DNA of 64,000 nt, taken from positions 53,852-117,851 of the forward strand of contig JAEZLH010000026.1 of NCBI GenBank assembly GCA_023435895.1. Direction: 5' to 3'. Positions 52,859 to 62,700 of the stretch are shown here, one piece after another. The stretch comes from Bacillota bacterium (lineage in GTDB: Bacteria > Bacillota > Clostridia > Lachnospirales > Lachnospiraceae). A program made the position numbers and the translations under genes. The notes under the pieces were generated by a model that was given only the letters and a program-made list of their open reading frames with translations, was not told where the DNA came from and did not search any database. How positions within the stretch are numbered: position 1 is the first letter of the stretch; every line of letters begins with the position of its first letter.

Positions 52859-54049
52859 ATGACGATTATAGAAAATATAGTATCAAAACGACGTGTTGAT
52901 GTGTCACTGGTCGAGGCAAATATAGCTATTTATACTGCTGCAGCTATCTTTTTACCTTATATACTCTCAACAATCGTATTAGTTTTTTTGGCAATTTATT
53001 TAATGATTAATAAACAGACCAGACAAATGATATTTATTAATAAGGGAGCTACCATATTAAAGCTGTTTTTAGCCTACATTATGATTGTACCTCTGGTATA
53101 TCAGAACTGGGCTGGATTTGCAACCGGAGCTGTTATGATATTTGCAGCGGTGCTCGGTTTGTATATCCGTAACATCATGACTAAAGATTTATTTGAGCAA
53201 TTGATGACTTTAATGTGTACCTTTAGCTTAACCAGTGCCGGATATGCGATTGTGGAAAAATTCGTAAATACACTGGAACATGGAAGCAGCAGAGTTTCTG
53301 CAGTATTTTTCTACCCGAACTATTTTGGAACGGTAGTAGGCATCGTAATTATTATTTGTGCTTACAAGGTACTAACCAAGCAAAAAAACAGCTGGTATTA
53401 TTACATGGTTGCTTTTATGAATCTGATTAGTGTATATCTTTGCAAGAGTATGTTTGTATGGGTTGAAGTTTTTGTCGGTGTGGCAGTTTTAATGATCTTA
53501 TTAAAGAGACACCGTTTATTATCTATCTGGTTGTTTGCAGCTGCAATCGGGGGCTTCCTAGCATTGTTTCTTGGAGTGAATATTATTCCCAGACTAAATG
53601 ATGTGGAAGTTACCGTAAGACTTCGCCAACAGATTTGGAACGAAGCAGTAGGAGCGATTATACAGGCTCCTTGGTTTGGTCATGGATTTTATTCATATAT
53701 GTATTTATTCCATAGTACCTACCTGAATCAAATTATACCGCATTCCCATAGCATTTATATTGATTCAATTTTAAATTTCGGTATTATTGGTACTGCATTG
53801 ATGCTTATTTACTTTTCAAAGATCTATAAAACAGTATTTCGTATCTGCTTTAAAGAGAAGAATACAATGATTACTTCATTGATTCTAGCAGTAACCGCCG
53901 CTTCTTTGGTACATGGCATCACCGATGTGACTTTGCTTTGGGTACAGACGCTGCCTCTTTTTCTCCTGATACTAGCAGGTGTAGGTGCTTGTGAAAATGC
54001 TACTGACAAGTATGCTACACCTAGACGCAAAAAGAAGAAGACAGCTTAA
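52859..54049 (+). CDS. O-antigen ligase/polymerase-family membrane protein
   Basis: A 396-aa protein with about ten membrane helices and the periplasmic-loop/helix motif IPHSHSIYIDSILNFGIIG that is typical of the O-antigen ligase (Wzy/WaaL) superfamily, plus RLRQQIWNEAVGAIIQAPWFGHGFY split over residues 257-282. In Gram-positives such proteins polymerise or attach surface polysaccharides. No glycosyltransferase or flippase adjoins it, so its substrate is unknown. GAAAGAGG precedes the ATG. Confidence 0.8.
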   Translation: MTIIENIVSKRRVDVSLVEANIAIYTAAAIFLPYILSTIVLVFLAIYLMINKQTRQMIFINKGATILKLFLAYIMIVPLVYQNWAGFATGAVMIFAAVLGLYIRNIMTKDLFEQLMTLMCTFSLTSAGYAIVEKFVNTLEHGSSRVSAVFFYPNYFGTVVGIVIIICAYKVLTKQKNSWYYYMVAFMNLISVYLCKSMFVWVEVFVGVAVLMILLKRHRLLSIWLFAAAIGGFLALFLGVNIIPRLNDVEVTVRLRQQIWNEAVGAIIQAPWFGHGFYSYMYLFHSTYLNQIIPHSHSIYIDSILNFGIIGTALMLIYFSKIYKTVFRICFKEKNTMITSLILAVTAASLVHGITDVTLLWVQTLPLFLLILAGVGACENATDKYATPRRKKKKTA

Positions 54050-54067
54050 TCTTTGTTAAACATAAAA

Positions 54068-54147
54068 GGGCGTAACAGTCTAATATTCATCCGGTTAATG
54101 AAACACAATGGGCGGACGAATATTATGATTGTTATAGCCCATTTTTT
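54068..54147 (+). terminator. Long imperfect terminator hairpin
   Basis: GGGC.TAACA..AATATTC.TCCG pairs imperfectly with CGGA.GAATATT..TGTTA.AGCCC, followed by TTTTTT. Confidence 0.65.
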
Positions 54148-54203
54148 GTATAATTTTATTCATATCACACATACTACGTAAAAACACACAAGGTGGTGAT
54201 GAT

Positions 54204-54662
54204 ATGAAAAGGAAGAACATTTTACCTCCGACCTTTCAGAAGGTGATTATGAGAACCGATCCAAAACTGAATGAGGAGATTAGAAAGCAAAGTCTTAATG
54301 CACTAAATGTCTATAAGAACTGTAAAGAGCCGGAGCTTACCCAAAGAATAGCTCAATTAAACCAGGAATGGGATACCGAGCGCGTGCTTGAAGTACACGC
54401 CTCCTTATTTATTCTGCTCAGTTCCTATTTGGGCATAAAATCTAGCAGGATATGGTTTGTGCTAACCGGTGTGGTAGCTGCATTTATGTTACAGCATGCG
54501 CTTCAAGGCTGGTGTCCTGCATTGCCCTTTATCAGAAAATATGGCGTTCGGACTGCAGATGAAATATATGCCGAAAAGACTGCAATTAAGATTATTCGAG
54601 GAGATTTTAACGGAGAGTGTCCAAATGCAGAAGATGCCCTAAAGAAGGCAGAAAAGCAATAA
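54204..54662 (+). CDS. DUF2892-containing small protein
   Basis: A 152-aa protein. The C-terminal two thirds follow the DUF2892 pattern (WDTERVLEVHASLFILLSSYLG, RIWFVLTGVVAAFMLQHALQGWCPAL, RKYGVRTADEI), with two hydrophobic helices. DUF2892 also forms the membrane tail of YgaP-type sulfurtransferases, but no rhodanese domain is present here. The N-terminal 60 residues are charged and helical. AGGTGGTGATGAT precedes the ATG. Function unknown. Confidence 0.72.
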   Translation: MKRKNILPPTFQKVIMRTDPKLNEEIRKQSLNALNVYKNCKEPELTQRIAQLNQEWDTERVLEVHASLFILLSSYLGIKSSRIWFVLTGVVAAFMLQHALQGWCPALPFIRKYGVRTADEIYAEKTAIKIIRGDFNGECPNAEDALKKAEKQ

Positions 54663-54723
54663 TATAACCAGTATTTTAAGTTGAGCTGTCAGATCACGAT
54701 GATGGAAAAGGAATTCAAACCCT

Positions 54724-55677
54724 ATGTATTGTATCAGAAAGTTAATGAATCCAGACATCTTTCAGGGTAAATATAAGAAGAGAAATTATTTTGAAGGATG
54801 GTATTTTAAGATTACGGATCGAACCATGGAAAGAAGTTATGCTATCATTCCTGGTATCTCAATAGGTGAGTGGGACACCCATGCCTTTATACAAGTATTA
54901 GACTCCGATCACAATGTTAGTTATTTTCATTATGATTTGGATGAATTTCAATATAATGATAAAAAGTTCGAAATTATGATTGGAGAAAATTATTTTTCGA
55001 AAAGCAGAATACGGTTAAATATTGACGGTAAAAAGATAAGTCTGCAAGGAGACTTATACTTTACTAATATTATGGAATTACCAAGATCAAAAGTTCACCC
55101 TGGTGTTATGGGACCGTTTTCGTTTCTGCCATTCATGGAATGCAATCATGATATTATCAGTATAGAGCATAGTATTGTGGGGCATCTGAAAATCTCTGGC
55201 AAGCGTGTTGATTTTACCAATGGAATCGGATATATCGAAAAAGACTGGGGAAAATCCATGCCAAAATATTGGATATGGGCTCAATCGAACCATTTTCAAC
55301 CAGATGATATTTCTGTATCTGTAAGTATTGCAGATATCCCGTTCCTTGGGAAAAGCTTTCAGGGATTTCTAATTATGGTTCGGTATAAGGACCGGGCTTT
55401 TATGTTCACAACCTATAACGGTTCTTGGCTGAGAGTACTTCGTTATAATAAGAAGAAATTAAAGATATCCGTAAGAGATAGACGATTTCGCCTGGATTTA
55501 ACCATCACCTACGCGAATGGGGGTAATATTATGGCACCGGTTCGTGGTAAAATGTGCAGAACAATAACGGAGTGCAATAATGCAATTATCGAATTAAAAT
55601 TTTATAATCGCAAAGGGAACCTTTTATTTGAAGGAATAGGTACGAATGGTGGACTTGAAATTGTAGAACAGTGTTAA
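54724..55677 (+). CDS. Tocopherol-cyclase-like beta-barrel protein
   Basis: A 317-aa protein with the tocopherol cyclase-family pattern: NPDIFQGKYKKRNYFEGWYF near the N terminus, RSYAIIPGIS, SKVHPGVMGPFSFLPFMEC, GYIEKDWGKSMPKYWIWAQS. The family forms lipocalin-like barrels; in plants it cyclises prenyl-quinols, while the Firmicutes members have no known substrate and tocopherol is not expected in an anaerobe. It follows the DUF2892 gene by 61 bases. ATG 54724 and 54745 are both possible; neither has an ideal binding site. Confidence 0.8.
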   Translation: MYCIRKLMNPDIFQGKYKKRNYFEGWYFKITDRTMERSYAIIPGISIGEWDTHAFIQVLDSDHNVSYFHYDLDEFQYNDKKFEIMIGENYFSKSRIRLNIDGKKISLQGDLYFTNIMELPRSKVHPGVMGPFSFLPFMECNHDIISIEHSIVGHLKISGKRVDFTNGIGYIEKDWGKSMPKYWIWAQSNHFQPDDISVSVSIADIPFLGKSFQGFLIMVRYKDRAFMFTTYNGSWLRVLRYNKKKLKISVRDRRFRLDLTITYANGGNIMAPVRGKMCRTITECNNAIIELKFYNRKGNLLFEGIGTNGGLEIVEQC

Positions 55678-55717
55678 TTGCGTTATTTATCATGGCATGA
55701 ATATAAAGACTACCTTT

Positions 55718-55770
55718 TCTTTTGATTGGGACATGGTTGAACATTTATCAATCATATTCCAATCAAAAGA
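55718..55770. terminator. Terminator hairpin between convergent genes
   Basis: TCTTTTGATTGG and CCAATCAAAAGA form a perfect 12-bp stem around a 29-nt loop. Confidence 0.6.
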
Positions 55771-55954
55771 TCTGTTTAGTCTGTGGCAACGAAAATTTGG
55801 ATAAATTCAAACGATTATACATATTACCAATAAACTTTATAGAAAGACCTAGAGGCTCTTAATTTTTTAAATCATTTGCTAGACGTAATCTTCGTATCAC
55901 GCCATACAAGGATGATTCATGGCATAACTTAAATTACCAGTTAGAATTATAATG

Positions 55955-56434
55955 TTATCCGTGATTACGGCGTAAACGTTTGCCTGTTATATCATTCACT
56001 GTAAGCTTAAGCATCTCAATTGCATTGACATACTTTTCATTAAAATTATGAGCAGGTACTTCCTTGTATTGCTTCATGAGTTGGGACAATGCATTGATTT
56101 TCTGATCATCCGGAAGAATTTCTATTGTTCCGTTTCCGCATATACTCTCAAATTCCATGGTACACTCACAATCAAGTTCCTCAATAATCAAATTATGAGA
56201 ACAGTCCATTTCAAATCCCACTTTTGAATTAGCGCGAAGCAAATCCAACTTTTTGCCTGCTTTCGCACAGTGAAAATACAATTCAAGCTGCTCTCCTTGA
56301 TTGGAAAATCCAAAATTCATTGGAATAATATAAGGGTATTCCTCATCAAAGAATGCAATATTACATACATCACATTTTTTCATAATCTCGAGAATTTCAT
56401 TTAAATCTGTTATTTCCCTGTCTTTACGTCTCAT
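55955..56434 (-). CDS. PPOX-fold flavoprotein, NimA-like
   Basis: About 159 aa from ATG 56434 (GAGGTAAAAAA upstream on the minus strand); the ATG at 56452 is inside that region. It matches the pyridoxamine-5-phosphate oxidase-like/NimA family: MRRKDREITD, PYIIPMNFGF, FHCAKAGKKLDLLRANSKVGFE and a late CEYxS-like segment (FESICGNGTIE). Such proteins bind flavin or related cofactors; some reduce nitroimidazoles, but others have unknown roles. A perfect palindrome in its promoter region suggests dedicated control. Confidence 0.82.
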   Translation of the reverse strand: MRRKDREITDLNEILEIMKKCDVCNIAFFDEEYPYIIPMNFGFSNQGEQLELYFHCAKAGKKLDLLRANSKVGFEMDCSHNLIIEELDCECTMEFESICGNGTIEILPDDQKINALSQLMKQYKEVPAHNFNEKYVNAIEMLKLTVNDITGKRLRRNHG

Positions 56435-56464
56435 TTTTTTACCTCTTTTCATCTCATTTATAAT

Positions 56465-56482
56465 GTTCTTACCAGTAAGAAC
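56465..56482. promoter_or_regulatory. Palindromic operator candidate for the PPOX-like gene
   Basis: GTTCTTAC-CA-GTAAGAAC, an exact 8-bp inverted repeat with a 2-bp centre, lies just downstream of a minus-strand -10 (TATAAT, complement of 56494-56499). The position at about +5 to +22 would suit a repressor. Confidence 0.55.
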
Positions 56483-56614
56483 TATTAAAGTGTATTATAC
56501 TATAAAAAATTCCTGCAAGATAGGGCAAATGTGTCAAAGCTTCGCTGATATTTTATTATTACTCAATCTTTTTTAGTAAAAACAGAAAAAATATTATGTA
56601 TACTAGTCCTAATA

Positions 56615-56643
56615 TTGACAATCCCTACCCTTTGGAATAATAT
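56615..56643 (+). promoter_or_regulatory. Promoter of the giant surface-protein gene
   Basis: TTGACA (56615-56620), exact 17-bp spacer, TAATAT (56638-56643), placing the transcript start just before the riboswitch. Confidence 0.75.
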
Positions 56644-56657
56644 AGTATATATTAAGA

Positions 56658-56733
56658 GAAAAGCACAATTATTGAAAAATGATGTCGCAAAGCTAAAGGG
56701 CCTAAACCAAAAGTGCATGGCAGCCAGTTACCA
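56658..56733 (+). ncRNA. c-di-GMP-I (GEMM-I) riboswitch
   Basis: The sequence shows the GEMM-I landmarks in order: a first hairpin ATTATT-GAAA-AATGAT with the GAAA tetraloop, the conserved GTCGCAAAGC, the tetraloop-receptor side GGGCCTAAACC, then CATGGCAGCCAGTTACC. This class binds cyclic di-GMP. The terminator directly downstream begins within the last few bases of the aptamer. Whether ligand turns the gene on or off cannot be settled by eye. Confidence 0.85.
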
Positions 56734-56768
56734 CATTCTAGTTTTATGCTAGAGATGTGGTTTTTTTT
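56730..56768 (+). terminator. Riboswitch expression-platform terminator
   Basis: ACCACATTCTAG pairs with CTAGAGATGTGGT (small internal mismatch), followed by eight T residues; the 5' arm overlaps the aptamer's 3' end. Confidence 0.85.
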
Positions 56769-56799
56769 ATTTACACCAAAGGAGAAAAGGGAGAATTTT

Positions 56800-59700
56800 A
56801 TGAAAACAGAGATGATTTGGATTCCTGAAAAAAAACGTCCTTCGCTATTTAAAAAAGTGTTAAGCTTGCTTCTTATTATCGTGCTTCTGAGTGGAAATTT
56901 ACCTCAGGTCGCGGCGGATGAAGAGCAGCCGCTTACTTTAACTCAGACTGTGGACAAAAACAATCCGCTTACGGGTGAGGAATTTGTGTATACGCTGAAA
57001 TATGCCAACCCAAATATGACCCAAAAATCATATAATGTTGTGCTTCGTGATGTACTGCCGGAGAACATAAAATATGTCTCCTTTGTCAAATCTGATGACG
57101 TGGAGAGTGTATCCGTTACAAATGACGGTACTCATGATATTGTAGAGTTCAAGTTCTATCCTGAACTTTCTTCTGGACGTACCGGTTTTGTTAAAATTGT
57201 TGCGAAATTCCCGGAAGGGAAAACTCCTGCTACTATAAATGGGAATCCAAACACGGCTATCAATACTGCAACTATCCAACCGGAGGGTGGACAGCTTGTG
57301 ACCAGTAACCCGGTTACCGTAACACCTCGTTTAAACGCTCCGGATTGGTCTCTGACAAAAACCAGATATATTCCTTCTTCCGTATTACCATGTACAGACC
57401 AAAACATAACCTATGAAGTCACCGTAAAATCCAATAGTGTAATAGGTGGTATGGACTTAAAGGATATTGTTGTTAGCGACACCATACCGGAAGGATCTGA
57501 ATTTGTATCTGCTTCGGATGGAGGGAGTTATGAAGACGGAGTAGTAACCTGGAATATCGCTAATTTAGATGTGGGTAAGCAAAAGAAGCTTTATGTGGTG
57601 TTAAAATACCCATCAGTAACTTTTACAACCTCATCCACCGTTACTAATAATGTAACTGCCGATGCCACCCAATTTGATGGTTCTGCTGCACCGCAACGAA
57701 CCGCTACAGCATCCCATGGTTTTATAACTCCAACCTATAATGTAGGAACCTTTTCAAAAAACTCCAGACAGTCCAATGATCGTTATTCCGTAGGACAAAC
57801 AGCAAAATTCACTTTGGATTCCATCAAGAATTCAGGAAATGTTCCTTTTGATAAGCTTGTAATTACTGATTCAATTCCAGCTGAAATAAATTTAACCCAA
57901 ATCTCTACGGGTGCCTATTCTACAAATGTAGACGTTGGGATAAGGTATAAATCCCATCTAAACACAGAATGGACCCAGTGGAACGCAAATCCTTATTCAT
58001 CACCTAACAATACTACACTGAATGTATCCGCTTTAAGTTTAGCGGAGGGTGATTATGTTACTGATGTAGAATGGACAATTACAGGCTCTGCAGGCAGCCA
58101 ATTACAGCCAGGCTTTACCAACACCGCAAGCATCCGTGTAAATGGTACGGTATCGGAACCTGCAGTGGGTAATAAAATTACCAATACTGCACAACTACAG
58201 GCCTTTGTGGCTGAAAATCCGGTATCTACAAAGAATGCGTCCAAAGACATCTATGTAGTTAGCGAAATGCCCTGGCTAGTTGCTGAGAAAACGGTAAAAA
58301 ATAATCAAATTCATTTTAATTACAACGAAACCGTTGAATTTAATTTACGTATTAAAAATAATGATTTTGCTACCGGAAATTATATTGATCCTGTTGTTAT
58401 TGATACCATTCCCTCTGAATTTGAAAATATCACTTACATCGGTTGGGATAAAGGTAATTCCAGTATTACGCAAGCTCCTGATGTAGATACTTCAGGTACA
58501 AAAAACATCAGCGGGAAGGATTATTCCCTGTTAAGAGCTGATGTGACTGGTTCTTTGGCACCTGGCGAATATATCGATATCAAATACCAAGCAACCATTA
58601 AAGATAAGACCGATGCCGGCTATCTTTCAAATACCATGTACATATCCACAAAGGATAATGCCACCCAATATGAGAATGACGCCTCCGAGCTAATCAGTGA
58701 TACCAATGATCTCGATGAGGATGGTCACCAGACGGATCAATTTGTCAAAGATGATGTAAAAATCTTCGTTAATTTTATGGGCTCCTTACAGTCAGAACTA
58801 AAAATAAAAGGTGAGTATGATAGCGACTATGGAACTTATGAATATCCTTTGTCTACACAGACGTTAAGCGGAGGTATTGTATCCTATCGTTTGACGATTA
58901 AAAATTCCGGTTCGAACGGACCAATTTCTAATTTGGTCTTGGTTGATAAGCTCCCTAACATAAATGATACCGGCGTTGTTGATACGCAAAGCAGAGATTC
59001 CAAGTGGAGTCCTTACCTGGTTAATCTGATAACTGGTGAAAATGGAAGCCCCTTATCCTCAGACATTACCATATACTATAGTACTGTTGTTAATCCCTCC
59101 TGTGAGGAATTGAAAGACCCTCTTGATAAAACGGGTAACCCTTCCGATGAATGGTCAACTACTCCTCCTAAGGATATCACAACGGTAAAATCCATTAAGA
59201 TTGATTTTGGCAATATGGTCTTCAAAACTGGAGATAGTGTCACTATTGAATGGCCGATGAGAGCTCCGGTTGGAGCACCTACTGACTTAATCGCATGGAA
59301 CTCCTTCGGTTATAGTGCAACCTATCCCGATTCGGATGGAACCGGTGAGAGCGAGGTTCAATCCGCATTTCTGCCTTCAGAGCCACTGAAAGTAGGCTTT
59401 AAAATCAATGAGCCTGAACTTGTTAATGCCGGTAATTTCGTATGGGAAGATAAGAATAAAAACGGCATTCAAGATCCTGGAGAGAAGGGCATAAATGGTG
59501 TTCTTGTTAATTTATATCGCAAAAACGGTTCCGCCTATGATTTAGCTGGATATACACGAACCGGATTCAACCACGATGGGGATAGTGGGTACTATCTTTT
59601 CCCTAAAATTCCGGCGGGTACTTATAAGTTACAATTTGTATATCCGAAAACTTATACGGATTCCAGTGGCTACGAAAGTGATTACTATACTTCACCATAT

Positions 59701-62700
59701 TTATCCGGTTCTGATATAACAATTGACTCAAACGGTAATCCTGGAACGAGTGATTTATATACCGACATGGGGATTGAGAAAAATTCCGTGGAGACTTCTG
59801 ATTTTACATTGAACACCGGTGAAGATCTCTCAATGGATCTTGGCTTGTTCCGCCTTGGTCAAATCGGAGACAGGGTATGGTATGACCGAAATGCGGATGG
59901 CATACAAAATAATGGTGAAAGCGGCATAGAAGGTGTAATGGTCTCATTACTGGATGCAGACGGAAATTCTGCAAAGCATAAAGATCTCAGTAATGTAGAT
60001 CCGGTTATTACAGATGAGAACGGTCAGTATGTTTTTACCAATCTTGAGCCTGGACAATATAAAGTAAACTTTGTAATTCCCAATGGATATAAATTGTCCC
60101 CTTCCAATATTGGATCAAGTGAGGATAAAGATAGTGACGCGATTAAAGATAGCGGAGCCAGTGCAACGACTCAGGTAATTACCTTAGAATCAGGTGAAGT
60201 CAATCTGAATATGGATATGGGAGTATATCTTGCCCATATTGGAAATCAGATCTTTCATGATTCCAATGCGGATGGTATAAAGGATACAAATGAATCAGGA
60301 ATTAAGGATGTTCAGGTTAATTTATATAAGGAAGGTGATCCGGATGTATTCCAGACAACTCTTACAGACGATAACGGAATATATTCCTTTGATGATCTGT
60401 TTCCTGATAATTATACAGTGGAGGTAATCAAGCCTTCCTCCTATAATAAATTCAGTCCCTCCGGTGGAACAACACCTCTAGTGGATCTGGACAGTGATGT
60501 GAATCGCTCTACAGGCAAAACCTCCCCTATTACAATATCGGCAGGTGATAGGATTGATACGATTGACGGAGGACTGTATCAATTTGGCTCATTAGGTGAT
60601 TTCGTATGGAATGATAAAGATGCGGATGGTGTTCAAGATTCAGGAGAACCTGGAATAAGCGGAATTACCGTACAGCTAAGAGATAAGGATGGGAATCTGG
60701 TCGTGGATGGACTAGGAAATCCGGTATCAAATCAAACCACGGATCCCAACGGAAAATATTCCTTTACAAACTTGGAGCCGGGTGAATACAAGGTTTTAAT
60801 TACGAATCCTTCTCAGCATTACAAATGGAGTCCATCTAATCGAGGAGGAAATGATTCGACGGATAGTGACGGAGCATGGACTACAGATACGGACAGCATT
60901 GCAACCATAAGTTCCATAATTATATCCTCAGGAGCAAATAATACCTCCGTAGATCAAGGTATGTATTTGGCAGCGATTGGCGATTTTGTATGGAATGATT
61001 TGAATGCAAATGGTATTCAGGATTCCGGAGAATCTGGAATAAGTAACGTTAATGTTACACTGCTGGATGAAAGTTTAAATCCTGCTACAGATATTGATGG
61101 AAATCCCATTGGTACAATTAAAACTGCAGCGAACGGCAGTTACCGATTTGATAATCTGATTGCAGGTAAATATATTGTGCAATTCACACTTCCTTCCGGA
61201 TATAACGAAGTGACTTTACATAAGACCGGTGCAGCTGATAAAGATAGTGATGCAGATACCACAACATTAAGAAGTGATGTAATCACCTTAACAACAGCAC
61301 AGAGAGATATGACAGTGGACGCTGGATTTTATAAGTATGCATCCGTTGGTGATTATGTTTGGAACGATTTGAACGGAAACGGTTTACAAGACAGTGGGGA
61401 AAGTGGAATATCTGGAGCTACCGTTAAATTATTAAACAGCACTGGCACGGAAATTAACAGCATGGACACCGATGAAAACGGAAAATATCTCTTTGATAAT
61501 CTTATTCCAGGTGATTATTATATTCTTATTAATAATCCTGCAGGATATGATAAAGTCAGCCCCGCTAAGGTGGGTACAGACCAAACAATCAATAGTGATT
61601 TAGATATTTCAACAAAAAAAACCGATGTGATAAATCTGATATCAGGAGAATTAGATAACACCATAGATGGCGGATTTTACAAATATGCGACAATTGGGGA
61701 TTATATATGGGAAGATGTGAATGGAAACGGTATTCAGGGCTCCGGGGAACCCGCTATACAAAATGTTACTGTAAATTTACTTAGTAGCACCGGCAGCTTC
61801 CTTCAAAGCACTACTACGGACGTAAATGGTCTGTATTCCTTTACTTCTTTAGATCCCGGGACTTATATGATAGAAATTGTTAAGCCCAGTGGTTATGGTG
61901 GCATTACCTTAAAAACACAGGGCAGCGATAGTAATAAGGACAGCAATATAGATAGAACCACCCTTAGAAGCAACCAGGTAACTATCATTTCAGGCGAGAT
62001 TAATAACTCCATTGATGGAGGCCTATACAAAAATACCTCCATTGGTGATTTTGTATGGAATGATAAAAACGCCAATGGCATTCAAGATCCGGGTGAAACT
62101 GGAATTTCAGGACTTACTGTAAACTTATATAATCACTCTGGAACTAAGACAGCTATTGTTACTACAGACGCCTCAGGATTTTATCATTTTACAGATATTG
62201 TTCCTGATACTTATACTGTAGAAGTGGTGAAAACTGCCGGATATCTTAATTCTCCTAGTAATCAGGGTGACGATACTACCGACAGTAACCTCAACACAAG
62301 TACCTCCAAAAGTAGTGCGTTTACCATTTTATCCGGTGCAACCAATCTGACCATTGATGCAGGTCTTTACAAAAAAGGATCAATTGGTGACTTTGTATGG
62401 AATGACCTGGATGGAGATGGTGTTCAAGATACCGGTGAAAGCGGAATAAACGGTGTCACTGTAAGGCTTCTCAATATTTTGGGGTCTCAAATAACATCTA
62501 CAACCACCAACGCAACCGGATATTATAGTTTCACCGGACTTACACCAGGAACCTACTATATCAGCATTGATAAACCCAGTGGATATGATTCTTTATCACC
62601 GAAAGGGCAAGGCGGCAATACTGCCAAGGACAGCGACCTGAATACAAACCTGAAAAGTGATGTAGTTACTCTAATCTCGAACGAGAGTAATAATACCATT

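Noticed and set aside
57028..62081. Several minus-strand frames of 62-83 codons within the adhesin gene
   Set aside because: They are shadows of a continuous 2400-codon plus-strand frame with repeat structure and a signal peptide.
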